From Polaribacter vadi (GTDB lineage: Bacteria; Bacteroidota; Bacteroidia; Flavobacteriales; Flavobacteriaceae): DNA of 64,000 nt. Location: the NCBI RefSeq assembly GCF_001761365.1, contig NZ_CP017477.1, positions 1,920,501 through 1,984,500 of the forward strand, in the 5' to 3' direction. Each line of letters opens with the position of its first letter. Positions within the stretch are counted from its first letter, which is position 1. Position numbers and translations under genes: made by a program. Below, piece by piece: positions 45,355 to 53,604 of this stretch. Below the pieces are notes generated by a model. That model was not told the DNA's origin. It saw nothing but the letters and a program-made list of their open reading frames with translations, and searched no databases.

Positions 45355-45385
45355 GACCTCACAGGTTTTTAAAACCTGTAAGGTC
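45355..45385. repeat. REP-like palindromic element
   Basis: GACCTCACAGGTTTT and AAAACCTGTAAGGTC are 15-base arms with one mismatch and a one-base centre. Elements built on ACCTCACAGGTTTT are, to my knowledge, scattered between genes in many Flavobacteriaceae. It could fold into a strong RNA hairpin between selO and the DUF427 gene. Confidence 0.7.
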
Positions 45386-45420
45386 AGTAAAATTAATAAA
45401 GATTTATAAAAATAAAACGT

Positions 45421-45702
45421 ATGAAAGCAATTTGGAACGACGAAATTATTGCTGAAAGTAAAGACACCATTGTTGTAGAAAACAATCATTACTTTCCTGA
45501 AAACAGCATTAAAAAAGAATATTTTATACCAAGTACAACAAGAACAGTTTGCCCTTGGAAAGGTGAAGCTTCTTATTATACAATTGTTGCAAATGGCAAA
45601 GAAAATAAAGATGCAGCTTGGTTTTATGGTAGACCTTTTGAAGCTGCAAACAACATAAAAAATTATGTTGCATTTTGGAAAGGTGTAAAAATTACAGACT
45701 AA
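45421..45702 (+). CDS. DUF427 domain protein
   Basis: The 93-residue protein is a single DUF427 domain: MKAIWNDEIIAES at the start, the conserved TVCPWKGEASYYTI block in the middle (with Cys and Trp), AAWFYGRPFEAANNIKNYVAFW, and a short end. The fold is a small beta barrel with a conserved pocket; the biochemical function is unknown. It is two bases from the aldo/keto reductase gene, so it belongs to the same transcript. Confidence 0.9.
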   Translation: MKAIWNDEIIAESKDTIVVENNHYFPENSIKKEYFIPSTTRTVCPWKGEASYYTIVANGKENKDAAWFYGRPFEAANNIKNYVAFWKGVKITD

Positions 45703-45703
45703 T

Positions 45704-46648
45704 ATGAATTTAGGATTAGGAACAGCAGCTTTAGGAAGACCTCAATATATTAACGTTCGTCAAAATGATGTTGACAACTCTGATTTAGCAGCATTCAGAA
45801 AACAAAGTTTTCAGGTTTTAGAAGACGCTTATAATGCTGGAATTAGATATTTTGACACAGCTCCTGGTTATGGTTTAGCAGAAGAATTAGTATTAGATTG
45901 GTTAGAAACAAAAGATGATAATTCCATTGAAATCGCTACAAAATGGGGCTATACTTACACTGCAAATTTTGATGCAAATGCAACTGTTCATGAAGTTAAG
46001 GAACACAGTTTAGCAAAGTTAAATGAGCAATGGAATTTCTCAAAACAACTCCTGCCCTATTTAAAAGTATATCAAATTCATTCTGCAACTCTAGAAACTG
46101 GCGTTTTAGAAAACCAAGAAGTTTTAAAACAATTGGCTTTTTTAAAAAAGGAATACAATCTAAAAATTGGCTTGACAACAACAGGCACAAATCAAGTTGA
46201 TGTTATAAAAAAAGCACTTGATGTTTTTGTTGATGGGAAACAATTATTTGATGTTTTTCAAGTAACTTATAATTTTTTAGAGCAAAGTTTACTAGAAATT
46301 ATTGATGAACTACAGCAACAAAATAAAAAAATTGTTATTAAAGAAGCTTTGGCAAATGGACGCGTTTTTAGCAATAAAAACTATGTTCATTATCAAAAAA
46401 TGTATGCGTCTTTAGAAAAATTATCAAAAAAACACAAGGTTGGTATTGATGCAATTGCTTTAAAATATTGTGAGCAAACTATTCCTAAAAGCACAGTTTT
46501 AAGTGGTGCAAGTAATGCTAATCAACTAAAAGAAAATTTAAAAATAAATTCTTTTTCGCTTTCTGCTGATGATGTAAATCTTCTAAATTCTTTTAATACT
46601 GATGCTGAACATTATTGGTCTGAAAGAAAAAACTTAGAATGGAATTAA
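45704..46648 (+). CDS. Aldo/keto reductase
   Basis: The 314-residue TIM-barrel oxidoreductase has the catalytic tetrad D51 (FDTAPGYG), Y56, K80 (IATKWGY) and H126 (YQIHSA). The NADPH-binding end KSTVLSGASNANQLKENL is present. The substrate is unknown. No signal peptide is present. The last ten bases overlap the second msrA, so this is part of a redox operon with DUF427, MsrA2 and the hydrolase-OsmC fusion. Confidence 0.9.
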   Translation: MNLGLGTAALGRPQYINVRQNDVDNSDLAAFRKQSFQVLEDAYNAGIRYFDTAPGYGLAEELVLDWLETKDDNSIEIATKWGYTYTANFDANATVHEVKEHSLAKLNEQWNFSKQLLPYLKVYQIHSATLETGVLENQEVLKQLAFLKKEYNLKIGLTTTGTNQVDVIKKALDVFVDGKQLFDVFQVTYNFLEQSLLEIIDELQQQNKKIVIKEALANGRVFSNKNYVHYQKMYASLEKLSKKHKVGIDAIALKYCEQTIPKSTVLSGASNANQLKENLKINSFSLSADDVNLLNSFNTDAEHYWSERKNLEWN

Positions 46649-47157
46649 CAAAAATAGCTTTTGGAGGTGGTTGTCATTGGTGTACAGAAGCCGTTTTTCA
46701 ATCTTTAATTGGTGTAGAAAAAGTGGAACAAGGTTGGGTTGCATCCACAGCAAAAAACAACACATTTTCTGAAGCTGTAATTGTATATTTTGATGAGAAT
46801 AAAATCGATTTAAAAACATTGATTCAAATTCATTTATCAACACATAAAAGCACAAGCAATCATTCTTTTAGAAACAAATATCGTTCTGCGATTTATTATG
46901 TTGATGCTCATCAGCAAGAAAAAAGCAAAGAAATTATGGAAGAATTACAACCAAATTTTGATGCTAAAATTATCACTCAAATTTTAGAATTTAAAAATTT
47001 TAAACCATCTACAGATGAGTTTCAAAATTATTATCAACAAAACCCAGAGAAACCTTTTTGCGAAAAATACATCAATCCAAAATTGACTTTTTTATTAGAA
47101 AAATTTTCTAATAAAGTTGATCAAAGTAAAGTTTCTCATTTAAATTCGACTACCTAA
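46639..47157 (+). CDS. Divergent second MsrA-family protein
   Basis: The 172-residue protein has an MsrA-type active site GGGCHWCTEAVF (C12, C15), with His in place of the usual Phe between the cysteines. The NKYRSAIYYVDAHQQ and FQNYYQQNPEKPFCEKYI blocks match the family. The GYAGG and the HDPTTLNQQGxDxGTQYRS substrate loops are replaced by GWVASTAKN and HKSTSNHSFRNKYRS. It probably still reduces a sulfoxide, perhaps of free methionine or a special target, but this is inference. It overlaps the aldo/keto reductase gene by ten bases. Confidence 0.83.
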   Translation: MELTKIAFGGGCHWCTEAVFQSLIGVEKVEQGWVASTAKNNTFSEAVIVYFDENKIDLKTLIQIHLSTHKSTSNHSFRNKYRSAIYYVDAHQQEKSKEIMEELQPNFDAKIITQILEFKNFKPSTDEFQNYYQQNPEKPFCEKYINPKLTFLLEKFSNKVDQSKVSHLNSTT

Positions 47158-47169
47158 AAAACCAAAACA

Positions 47170-48390
47170 ATGAATACTGTAAGATTGGAAATTGAAAATA
47201 GAAAAGGCTTAAAATTACAAGCGTATTTAGAATTGCCTGCAAACCAAAAACCAAATCATTTTGCGATTTTTGCACATTGTTTTTCTTGTAATAGTAATTT
47301 TAATGCTGTAAAAAATATCAGTAGATCTTTATCAAACCATGGTTTTGGCGTTTTACGTTTCGATTTTACAGGTTTAGGCAAAAGCGAAGGCGAATTTGCT
47401 GAAAGTCACTTTTCTGCAAACGTAGAAGACCTCTTAGATGTGAATGCTTATTTAGCAAAACACTACAAAGCACCAGAATTATTAGTTGGGCATTCTCTGG
47501 GTGGAGCAGCTGTAATTGTGGCAGCATCAAAATTAGAAAATGTAAAAGCAATTGCTACAGTTGGTGCTCCTTCAACAGTAAATCATGTGACACATTTATT
47601 TTCTCATGGGTTAGAAGACATTCCAGAAAAAGGTGAAATTGAAGTGAAAATTGGTGGGAGATCTTTTAAAATTAATCAAGATTTTGTGAGCGATTTCAGT
47701 AAAACAGACTTACCAAAAATTATCAAAGAATTACGCAAACCTATTTTGGTAATGCATGCTCCTTTTGATCAAATTGTTGGGATAGAAAATGCGCATCAAA
47801 TTTATAAAAATGCCATGCATCCAAAAAGTTTTATCAGTTTAGATGATGCAGATCATTTACTTTCAAAATCTTCTGATAGCGTTTATGTTGGGAATATGAT
47901 TGGCACTTGGGTTGATAAATATTTTCCTCAAAAAGAAAACAAAATGATGCAAACTGATGGTGAGCAATTAGTAGCGCATTTAAACTTATTGCAAGACAAT
48001 TTTACAACCTCTATTCAAACCAAAAAACACTCTTTTATTGCAGATGAACCTGCAACCATTGGTGGAGATGATTTTGGTCCTTCACCTTACGATTATTTGA
48101 GTGCTGGTTTGGCTGCTTGTACAGTTATGACTTTAAAAATGTATGCTGAACGTAAAAAATGGGATTTACAAGAAGTTTTCGTTTACATCACCTACTCAAA
48201 AAAGCATAGTGATGATTTAGGTTTAAATGTTGATAAACCAACACGTTTTGATCATCTTCGAAAAAAGCTAAAATTCGTTGGTAATTTGGATGATAAACAA
48301 ATTAAACGTTTAAAAGAAATTGCTTCAAAATGTCCTGTTCACAAAACTTTATTAAGCACAACTCTTATCGATACTGAAATTATTGATTAA
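47170..48390 (+). CDS. Bifunctional alpha/beta hydrolase - OsmC family protein
   Basis: The 406-residue protein is a fusion. The N-terminal alpha/beta hydrolase (about 1-255) has the nucleophile S109 in GHSLGG, an Asp in APFDQIVG and a His in DADHLL. The C-terminal OsmC domain (about 262-406) carries its two redox cysteines, C317 (AACTVMTL) and C388 (KCPVHKTL). OsmC domains reduce organic hydroperoxides. The fused hydrolase may release or process lipid peroxides or acyl substrates (inference). This architecture is a known conserved family. It closes the redox cluster. Confidence 0.93.
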   Translation: MNTVRLEIENRKGLKLQAYLELPANQKPNHFAIFAHCFSCNSNFNAVKNISRSLSNHGFGVLRFDFTGLGKSEGEFAESHFSANVEDLLDVNAYLAKHYKAPELLVGHSLGGAAVIVAASKLENVKAIATVGAPSTVNHVTHLFSHGLEDIPEKGEIEVKIGGRSFKINQDFVSDFSKTDLPKIIKELRKPILVMHAPFDQIVGIENAHQIYKNAMHPKSFISLDDADHLLSKSSDSVYVGNMIGTWVDKYFPQKENKMMQTDGEQLVAHLNLLQDNFTTSIQTKKHSFIADEPATIGGDDFGPSPYDYLSAGLAACTVMTLKMYAERKKWDLQEVFVYITYSKKHSDDLGLNVDKPTRFDHLRKKLKFVGNLDDKQIKRLKEIASKCPVHKTLLSTTLIDTEIID

Positions 48391-48548
48391 AGTTATTCTA
48401 ACCAATTTGTGAGTTCGTGGCTAAAAAACCATCTAAAATTTTTCTAAAAAAATACAAATTTCAAAAATTCTGATATCTAAATAAATTGTAGTAATTTTAG
48501 CTAAATCTCAAAATATCATTTTTTTGAGCATTGCTAACTTAAAACTAT

Positions 48549-49163
48549 ATGAAAAAATCTAAACGGTTATATGTAATACCCCTATTCTTATTAGGTGGTA
48601 TTTTATTGGCTTCCAACTATTCAAAATCAACTTCAGAATATATTTCTTTGGATGAAAAAGTCATAAATTTATCAGAAAACAAAGACAACTTTAATAAAAT
48701 GATGGATGTTTTAACACATCCAAGATGCATGAACTGTCATCCAAATGATAACGTTCCAAAACAAGGAATTGAAAGTCATCCTCATTATTTTGGAATGGAA
48801 GGTGGACAAAATGATCATGGTTTTGAAGCTACAAAATGCACTACTTGTCATCAATCAGAAAACAACAATTATTCTGGAGTTCCTGGTGCTCCACATTGGG
48901 GTTTAGCACCTCAAAAAATGGCTTGGAAAGGTTTAACGAGAAAAGAAATTGCTGCTGTTATTTTAGATAAAAACAAAAACGGAGGTAAAGATTTAAAAGG
49001 AGTTGAAAAACATTTAACTGAAGATGAACTTGTTTTATGGGCTTGGAATCCTGGCATTGACGCTGCTGGAAACAAGAGAGAAACTCCACCAATTTCTGAA
49101 GAAGAATTTAAAAAAGTTGTAAAAGAATGGATTGCAGATGGCGCAATAATTCCTGAAAATTAA
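48549..49163 (+). CDS. Exported diheme c-type cytochrome
   Basis: The 204-residue protein has an N-terminal membrane or signal segment (8-22) and two CxxCH heme attachment sites: CMNCH at 60-64 and CTTCH at 97-101. Several extra His and Met residues could be axial ligands. Heme attachment means it is periplasmic. It is 17 bases upstream of the [2Fe-2S] subunit of a molybdenum hydroxylase and is probably that enzyme's electron acceptor. It is the first gene of the operon; 158 bases separate it from the previous unit. Confidence 0.85.
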   Translation: MKKSKRLYVIPLFLLGGILLASNYSKSTSEYISLDEKVINLSENKDNFNKMMDVLTHPRCMNCHPNDNVPKQGIESHPHYFGMEGGQNDHGFEATKCTTCHQSENNNYSGVPGAPHWGLAPQKMAWKGLTRKEIAAVILDKNKNGGKDLKGVEKHLTEDELVLWAWNPGIDAAGNKRETPPISEEEFKKVVKEWIADGAIIPEN

Positions 49164-49180
49164 TCACATAAAACATCAAA

Positions 49181-49654
49181 ATGAACATATCATTTAAAAT
49201 AAATAATAAAGACGTTTCTGTTGAGATAGAAGATGGTAATACACCTCTTTTGTGGGTTGTAAGAGATGTTTTAGATTTGAAAGGAACAAAATTTGGTTGT
49301 GGAAAAGCATCTTGTGGAGCTTGTACGTTACACGTAAATGATGTTGCAATTCGTTCTTGTTCTTATGCAGTTAAATTTGCAGAAGGTAAAAATGTAACCA
49401 CTATTGAGGGTTTGGGTGATGCAGAAAATCCACATCCTGTTCAACAAGCTTGGATTGATGAAATTGTACCTCAATGTGGGTATTGCCAGCCAGGATTTAT
49501 CATGGCAACTGCTGCTTTGTTAAAAGAAAATGACAACCCTACAGATGAAGATATAGACAAAAATATCATTAACATTTGTAGATGTGCAACTTATTATAGA
49601 ATGCGAAAAGCGATTCATAGAGCTGCTGAATTAACCAGAGCAACTAAAATATAA
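49181..49654 (+). CDS. [2Fe-2S] subunit of a molybdenum hydroxylase (IorA-like)
   Basis: The 157-residue protein has the plant-type ferredoxin cluster ligands C40, C45, C48 and C60 (FGCGKASCGAC). A second [2Fe-2S] set is C99, C102, C133 and C135 (QCGYCQPGF and NICRCATY). This arrangement is the small subunit of xanthine-dehydrogenase-family enzymes. There is no FAD subunit gene in the operon. That fits the two-subunit isoquinoline 1-oxidoreductase or aldehyde-oxidase type, which passes electrons to cytochrome c. It is three bases from the large subunit gene. Confidence 0.93.
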   Translation: MNISFKINNKDVSVEIEDGNTPLLWVVRDVLDLKGTKFGCGKASCGACTLHVNDVAIRSCSYAVKFAEGKNVTTIEGLGDAENPHPVQQAWIDEIVPQCGYCQPGFIMATAALLKENDNPTDEDIDKNIINICRCATYYRMRKAIHRAAELTRATKI

Positions 49655-49657
49655 GAT

Positions 49658-51808
49658 ATGAGCAAAAATATATCACGTAGAAAATTTTTAGTGAGAGGTG
49701 GTTTAGGAACTTTAGGAGTTTTAGCAGTTGGAACGTATGTTTTGAGAAATCCAATTCGTAGACAAATTATCGATTTTGCAGATTCTTTTGTTTCACCATA
49801 TTCAGGAACTGGAACTGAGCCAAATTTATGGTTTGAAATCACAAAAGACAATACTGTAATGCTACATTCTCCAAAAGTAGAAATGGGACAAGGAACGTTT
49901 ACAGGATTGGCTCAAATTGCTGCTGATGAATTAGACATCAACATGAATCAAATTCAAGTTATTGCAGCATCTACAGCAAGTGGAGTTGTAGATGGTTTAG
50001 GAACTGGAGGTAGTTTATCTGTGGCTTCTATGTGGATGCCTTTGCGTGAAATGGCTGCTACAATGCGTGAAATGATTAAGATTGAAGCCTCTAAAAAACT
50101 AAATATTCCTATTGAAAATTTGGTTACGAAGGATGGGATTGTTTCTGGCAATAATCAACAAATAAGTTATGTTGATGCTGTTAAAGATGTTACAGAATGG
50201 GAAATTCCTGATACTCCAAAATTAAAAGCAGTTAAAGATTATAAATTAGTCGGAAAACCAGTTGCTAGAATCGATTTGAAAGCAAAAGTTTATGGTGATG
50301 CTATTTTTGGAATGGATGCAGAAATGGACAATATGTTACACGCAGTTGTAATTAGACCAGAACATATTGGAGCAACTTTTAAAAGTGCAAATTTTGGCAA
50401 AGCTGAAAACATGCCTGGCATTGTAAAAGTGGTTCAAATTGATGATTGGGTTGGTATTGTTGCTAAAACATATCCACAAGCATTGGCTGCAAAAATGGAA
50501 GTTGATGTTGAATGGAACATTCCTAAAAAATGGACAGAAGAAGAAATTAGAACATTAATTTCTGTAGGAAGTGGAGATGAAATGATTGTTCAAAAAGAAG
50601 GAAATAATTTAGAAAATGATGATAAAGAGGTTCTAGAAATAGAATTTAAAAGTCCTTTAGGTGCTCATGCTCAAATGGAACCAAATGGCGCTGTTGCTTC
50701 TTATAAAGATGGTAAAGTAACAGTAATTCTTTCTACACAAGTTGTGGGAATTACGCAAAATCAAATTTCAAAAGCCTTAGATATTGATAAAGAAAATATC
50801 AATATTATTCCTACGTATTTAGGGGGTGGTTTTGGGAGAAGATTAAATACCAGTCATGCAATTCAAGCTGTACAATTATCTAGAGAAGTTGGGCAACCTG
50901 TAAAATATTTTTTCACCAGAAAAGAAGAATTTCAAAATGATATGTTTCGTCCACCAACGCATCATATTATGAAAGGAAAATTAAATAAAGAGGGGTTAAT
51001 TGAAAATTTAGAACATCATTTTGCAAGTGGAAACGTGGCAATTGATTCTGCTTTATTACCAGATATTGCCAATAAAGTTTTAGGTGCAGATTTTGGTGCA
51101 ATTAGAGGTGGAAGTATTCACTATTCTGGAATCGAAAATAAGAGAGCTGTTCAATGGCATAAAACGTTGCCTTTTGCCACAAGTTGGTGGCGAAGTTTAG
51201 GTTTATTAGCCAATACTTTTGCCATTGAAAGTTTTGTAGATGAATTGGCTTTGAAAGCAAATAAAAATCCGATTGAATTGCGTTTGGCACAAATTAAAGA
51301 CAATGAAGAGGGTGTCAGATTAAAAAACGTCATCAAAAAAGCGCAACAAGAATCTAATTATTCTGATGCAATTGTTGATGGAAAAGCGATGGGCTTTGCC
51401 AGTTCTACTGATACAGGAACACCTTGTGCCCAAGTTGCAGAAGTTTCTATTGTAGATAACAAAATAAAAGTTCATAAAATAACCTGTGTAATGGATTGTG
51501 GAATTGCAGTAAATCCAGATCAAGTTAAAGCACAATGTGAAGGTGCAATGATTATGGCAATGAGTGCAGCAATGCACGAAAAAATGTATATCGAAGATGG
51601 GCAATTGCAACCCACCATTTTTGGACCTTATGATATGGGATTAATGAAACATTCACCTAAAGAAATTAATGTTTTTTTATTGCAAGGAGTTGATAAACCT
51701 TTGCCTGTTGGTGAACCTCCTTTAGGACCCATTGCAGCTGCAATTGCCAATGCTGTAAGAAGGTTAACAGGACAAAGATTAACAGAATTACCTTTAAAAT
51801 TATCGTAA
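49658..51808 (+). CDS. Molybdopterin-binding large subunit of a xanthine-dehydrogenase-family hydroxylase (IorB-like)
   Basis: The 716-residue protein has a twin-arginine export signal (SRRKFLVRGG, R7-R8). It therefore acts in the periplasm with its cofactor inserted. The two halves of the molybdopterin-binding domain are recognisable: WFEITKDNTVMLHSPKVEMGQGTFTGLAQIAADEL near 51, YLGGGFGRRLN near 387, DCGIAVNPDQVKAQCEGAMIMA near 611, and VGEPPLGPIAAAIANAV near the end. The final E of GEPPLG is the usual catalytic glutamate region. The substrate (N-heterocycle or aldehyde) cannot be read from sequence. It is four bases from xdhC. Confidence 0.92.
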   Translation: MSKNISRRKFLVRGGLGTLGVLAVGTYVLRNPIRRQIIDFADSFVSPYSGTGTEPNLWFEITKDNTVMLHSPKVEMGQGTFTGLAQIAADELDINMNQIQVIAASTASGVVDGLGTGGSLSVASMWMPLREMAATMREMIKIEASKKLNIPIENLVTKDGIVSGNNQQISYVDAVKDVTEWEIPDTPKLKAVKDYKLVGKPVARIDLKAKVYGDAIFGMDAEMDNMLHAVVIRPEHIGATFKSANFGKAENMPGIVKVVQIDDWVGIVAKTYPQALAAKMEVDVEWNIPKKWTEEEIRTLISVGSGDEMIVQKEGNNLENDDKEVLEIEFKSPLGAHAQMEPNGAVASYKDGKVTVILSTQVVGITQNQISKALDIDKENINIIPTYLGGGFGRRLNTSHAIQAVQLSREVGQPVKYFFTRKEEFQNDMFRPPTHHIMKGKLNKEGLIENLEHHFASGNVAIDSALLPDIANKVLGADFGAIRGGSIHYSGIENKRAVQWHKTLPFATSWWRSLGLLANTFAIESFVDELALKANKNPIELRLAQIKDNEEGVRLKNVIKKAQQESNYSDAIVDGKAMGFASSTDTGTPCAQVAEVSIVDNKIKVHKITCVMDCGIAVNPDQVKAQCEGAMIMAMSAAMHEKMYIEDGQLQPTIFGPYDMGLMKHSPKEINVFLLQGVDKPLPVGEPPLGPIAAAIANAVRRLTGQRLTELPLKLS

Positions 51809-51812
51809 ATTT

Positions 51813-52838
51813 ATGATGTACGAATTTAAAGAAATAATAAATCAAGCAGTTATCAATCAACAAAAAGGATTGAAAAACGTGCTGGCCTCTGTCGTTTATT
51901 TAGAAGGTTCATCTTACAGAAAACCTGGAGTTAAAATGCTCATTTCTGAAGATTTAAATTCTGTGGGTGCAGTTTCTGGTGGTTGTGTAGAAAAAGAAAT
52001 TATACACAGAGCAAAAACTGTTTTTAAAGATAATCAACCAAAAATTATTACTTATGATGGTAGATACAGATTAGGTTGTGAAGGTATTCTCTATATTTTA
52101 ATTGAACCTTTTTTTATTTCTGATGATTTTTTAAAATCTTTTTTAAATGCAAATACAAAAAGAGAAGCTTTAAAAATTGATAGTTTTTTTACAAAAGAAG
52201 ATGAAGCTTTTGGCAATTTTGGTTCTTTTGTAACCTTTGAGAATCAGCAACAATTTACTTTTTCTGATTCTTTTAATCATCAACAAAAAAATGATGTCGC
52301 AATTTTTACACAAATTTTAAAACCTGCTTTCAAGTTAATTATTATTGGTGGCGAACATGATGCTGTAAAACTGTGTAAAATCGCTGCTAATTTAGGGTGG
52401 GAAATAGAGGTAATTACCTCTGCAAAAGACTCAAAGGAGCTTAAAGATTTTCCTGGCGCAAATTCGGTTCTTGGAGATTCTCCAGAAACGATTCAATTTA
52501 AAGATATTGAAGAAAATTGTGCCATTGTAATTATGAATCATAGTTATGTGCAAGATTTGAAATACGTGGTAAAATTAGCTGAATACAAACCGAAATATAT
52601 AGGAATTATTGGATCACCAAAAAAGAGAGAACGCTTGTTTAATGAGCTTTTTGAGTTTGCTCCAGAAACAACTGAAGAATTTTTAGACTGTATTTATTCA
52701 CCTGCAGGTTTGCACATTGGAGCAAAAACGCCAGAAGAAATCGCTGTTTCAATTATTGCAGAAATTTTGTCTGTCACCAACCAAAAAGAACCTTTTTCTT
52801 TGAGAAAAATTAATGGTAAAATTCATTCACAACAATAG
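51813..52838 (+). CDS. XdhC/CoxI family molybdenum hydroxylase maturation factor
   Basis: The 341-residue protein has the XdhC/CoxI N-terminal domain (VVYLEGSSYRKPGVKMLISE and GAVSGGCVEKEI) and a C-terminal Rossmann domain (IIIGGEHDAVKLCKIAANLGW, GIIGSPKKRERLF, SPAGLHIGAKTPEEIAVSI). XdhC proteins bind molybdenum cofactor, promote its sulfuration and insert it into the apo-enzyme before export. Operon position directly after the large subunit supports this role. The start is one of two adjacent ATGs at 51813 or 51816. Confidence 0.92.
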   Translation: MMYEFKEIINQAVINQQKGLKNVLASVVYLEGSSYRKPGVKMLISEDLNSVGAVSGGCVEKEIIHRAKTVFKDNQPKIITYDGRYRLGCEGILYILIEPFFISDDFLKSFLNANTKREALKIDSFFTKEDEAFGNFGSFVTFENQQQFTFSDSFNHQQKNDVAIFTQILKPAFKLIIIGGEHDAVKLCKIAANLGWEIEVITSAKDSKELKDFPGANSVLGDSPETIQFKDIEENCAIVIMNHSYVQDLKYVVKLAEYKPKYIGIIGSPKKRERLFNELFEFAPETTEEFLDCIYSPAGLHIGAKTPEEIAVSIIAEILSVTNQKEPFSLRKINGKIHSQQ

Positions 52839-52881
52839 ATTTCCTTTAGGTTTTTATCTAAAGGTTTCCTTAAAAATGTCT

Positions 52882-52899
52882 TTCCTGTGAAAACAGGAA
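52882..52899. repeat. Short palindromic intergenic element
   Basis: TTCCTGT, a GAAA loop, and ACAGGAA form a perfect seven-base stem between xdhC and the MocA-like gene. The same core is, to my knowledge, common between genes in flavobacteria. It is too weak and T-poor to be called a terminator. Confidence 0.55.
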
Positions 52900-52990
52900 T
52901 CTAAAAATAAAAAGTTTTGATAATTGATTATTTTAGTTCAAATGAGTATACAAATTACAATAGCAAAATTATCTTAAAAATTATTTTTCA

Positions 52991-53590
52991 ATGAAAAACA
53001 TTGCTGTTTTAGTATTAGCTGCTGGCAAATCTTCTCGAATGAAAAGCATTAAACAGTTAGAGAAAATAAATCAAAAAACACTTTTAGACATCACTTTAGA
53101 GAAAATAAAAAGTATATTTCCTGAGTACATTTTTTGTGTTTTAGGTGCAAATGCTGATAAAATAAAACAAGAAATTTCTACAAAGAATATCAATTTTATC
53201 AACAATAAAAATTTTGAAACAGGTTTAAGTTCCAGTATTATTGCAGGAATTCATCACTTTAAAAATAATAATTTACATTTTGACAGCGTTTTTATCCTGC
53301 TTGCAGATCAACCAGCAATTGATGTTGATTATTTAAAATCGATGATTTTTTTATCCGAAGAAAATAACCATAAAATTATTGCCTCTAAGTATGGAAACAA
53401 ATTTGGAGTACCTGCAATTATCCCAAAAAAATATTTTAATGATTTAATTTTGATTGAGGCAGATAAAGGTGCAAAAGAGTTCATTAATCATCATAAAAAT
53501 GATGTTCTTTGCTCAGAATCATCCACAAATTTATTAGATATAGATACGAAAGAAGATTTGAATAATTATAAAAAATCAATTTCGAAATAG
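52991..53590 (+). CDS. MocA-like molybdenum cofactor cytidylyltransferase
   Basis: The 199-residue nucleotidyltransferase has LAAGKSSRM at 9-17, a later LLADQPAID metal-binding block, and NKFGVPAIIPKKYF near residue 135. These fit the MobA/MocA family. MocA adds CMP to molybdopterin to make the cytosine dinucleotide form used by hydroxylases of this type. Proximity to the hydroxylase and XdhC favours MocA over MobA. It is separated from xdhC by 152 bases and may have its own promoter. The next gene starts 14 bases after its stop. Confidence 0.85.
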   Translation: MKNIAVLVLAAGKSSRMKSIKQLEKINQKTLLDITLEKIKSIFPEYIFCVLGANADKIKQEISTKNINFINNKNFETGLSSSIIAGIHHFKNNNLHFDSVFILLADQPAIDVDYLKSMIFLSEENNHKIIASKYGNKFGVPAIIPKKYFNDLILIEADKGAKEFINHHKNDVLCSESSTNLLDIDTKEDLNNYKKSISK

Positions 53591-53604
53591 TTAATTTTGC
53601 ATTT

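Noticed and set aside
43135..46200. Several minus-strand ORFs of 64-103 codons opposite msrA, selO and the aldo/keto reductase
   Set aside because: Unusual composition, no family features, and complete overlap with strong plus-strand genes.
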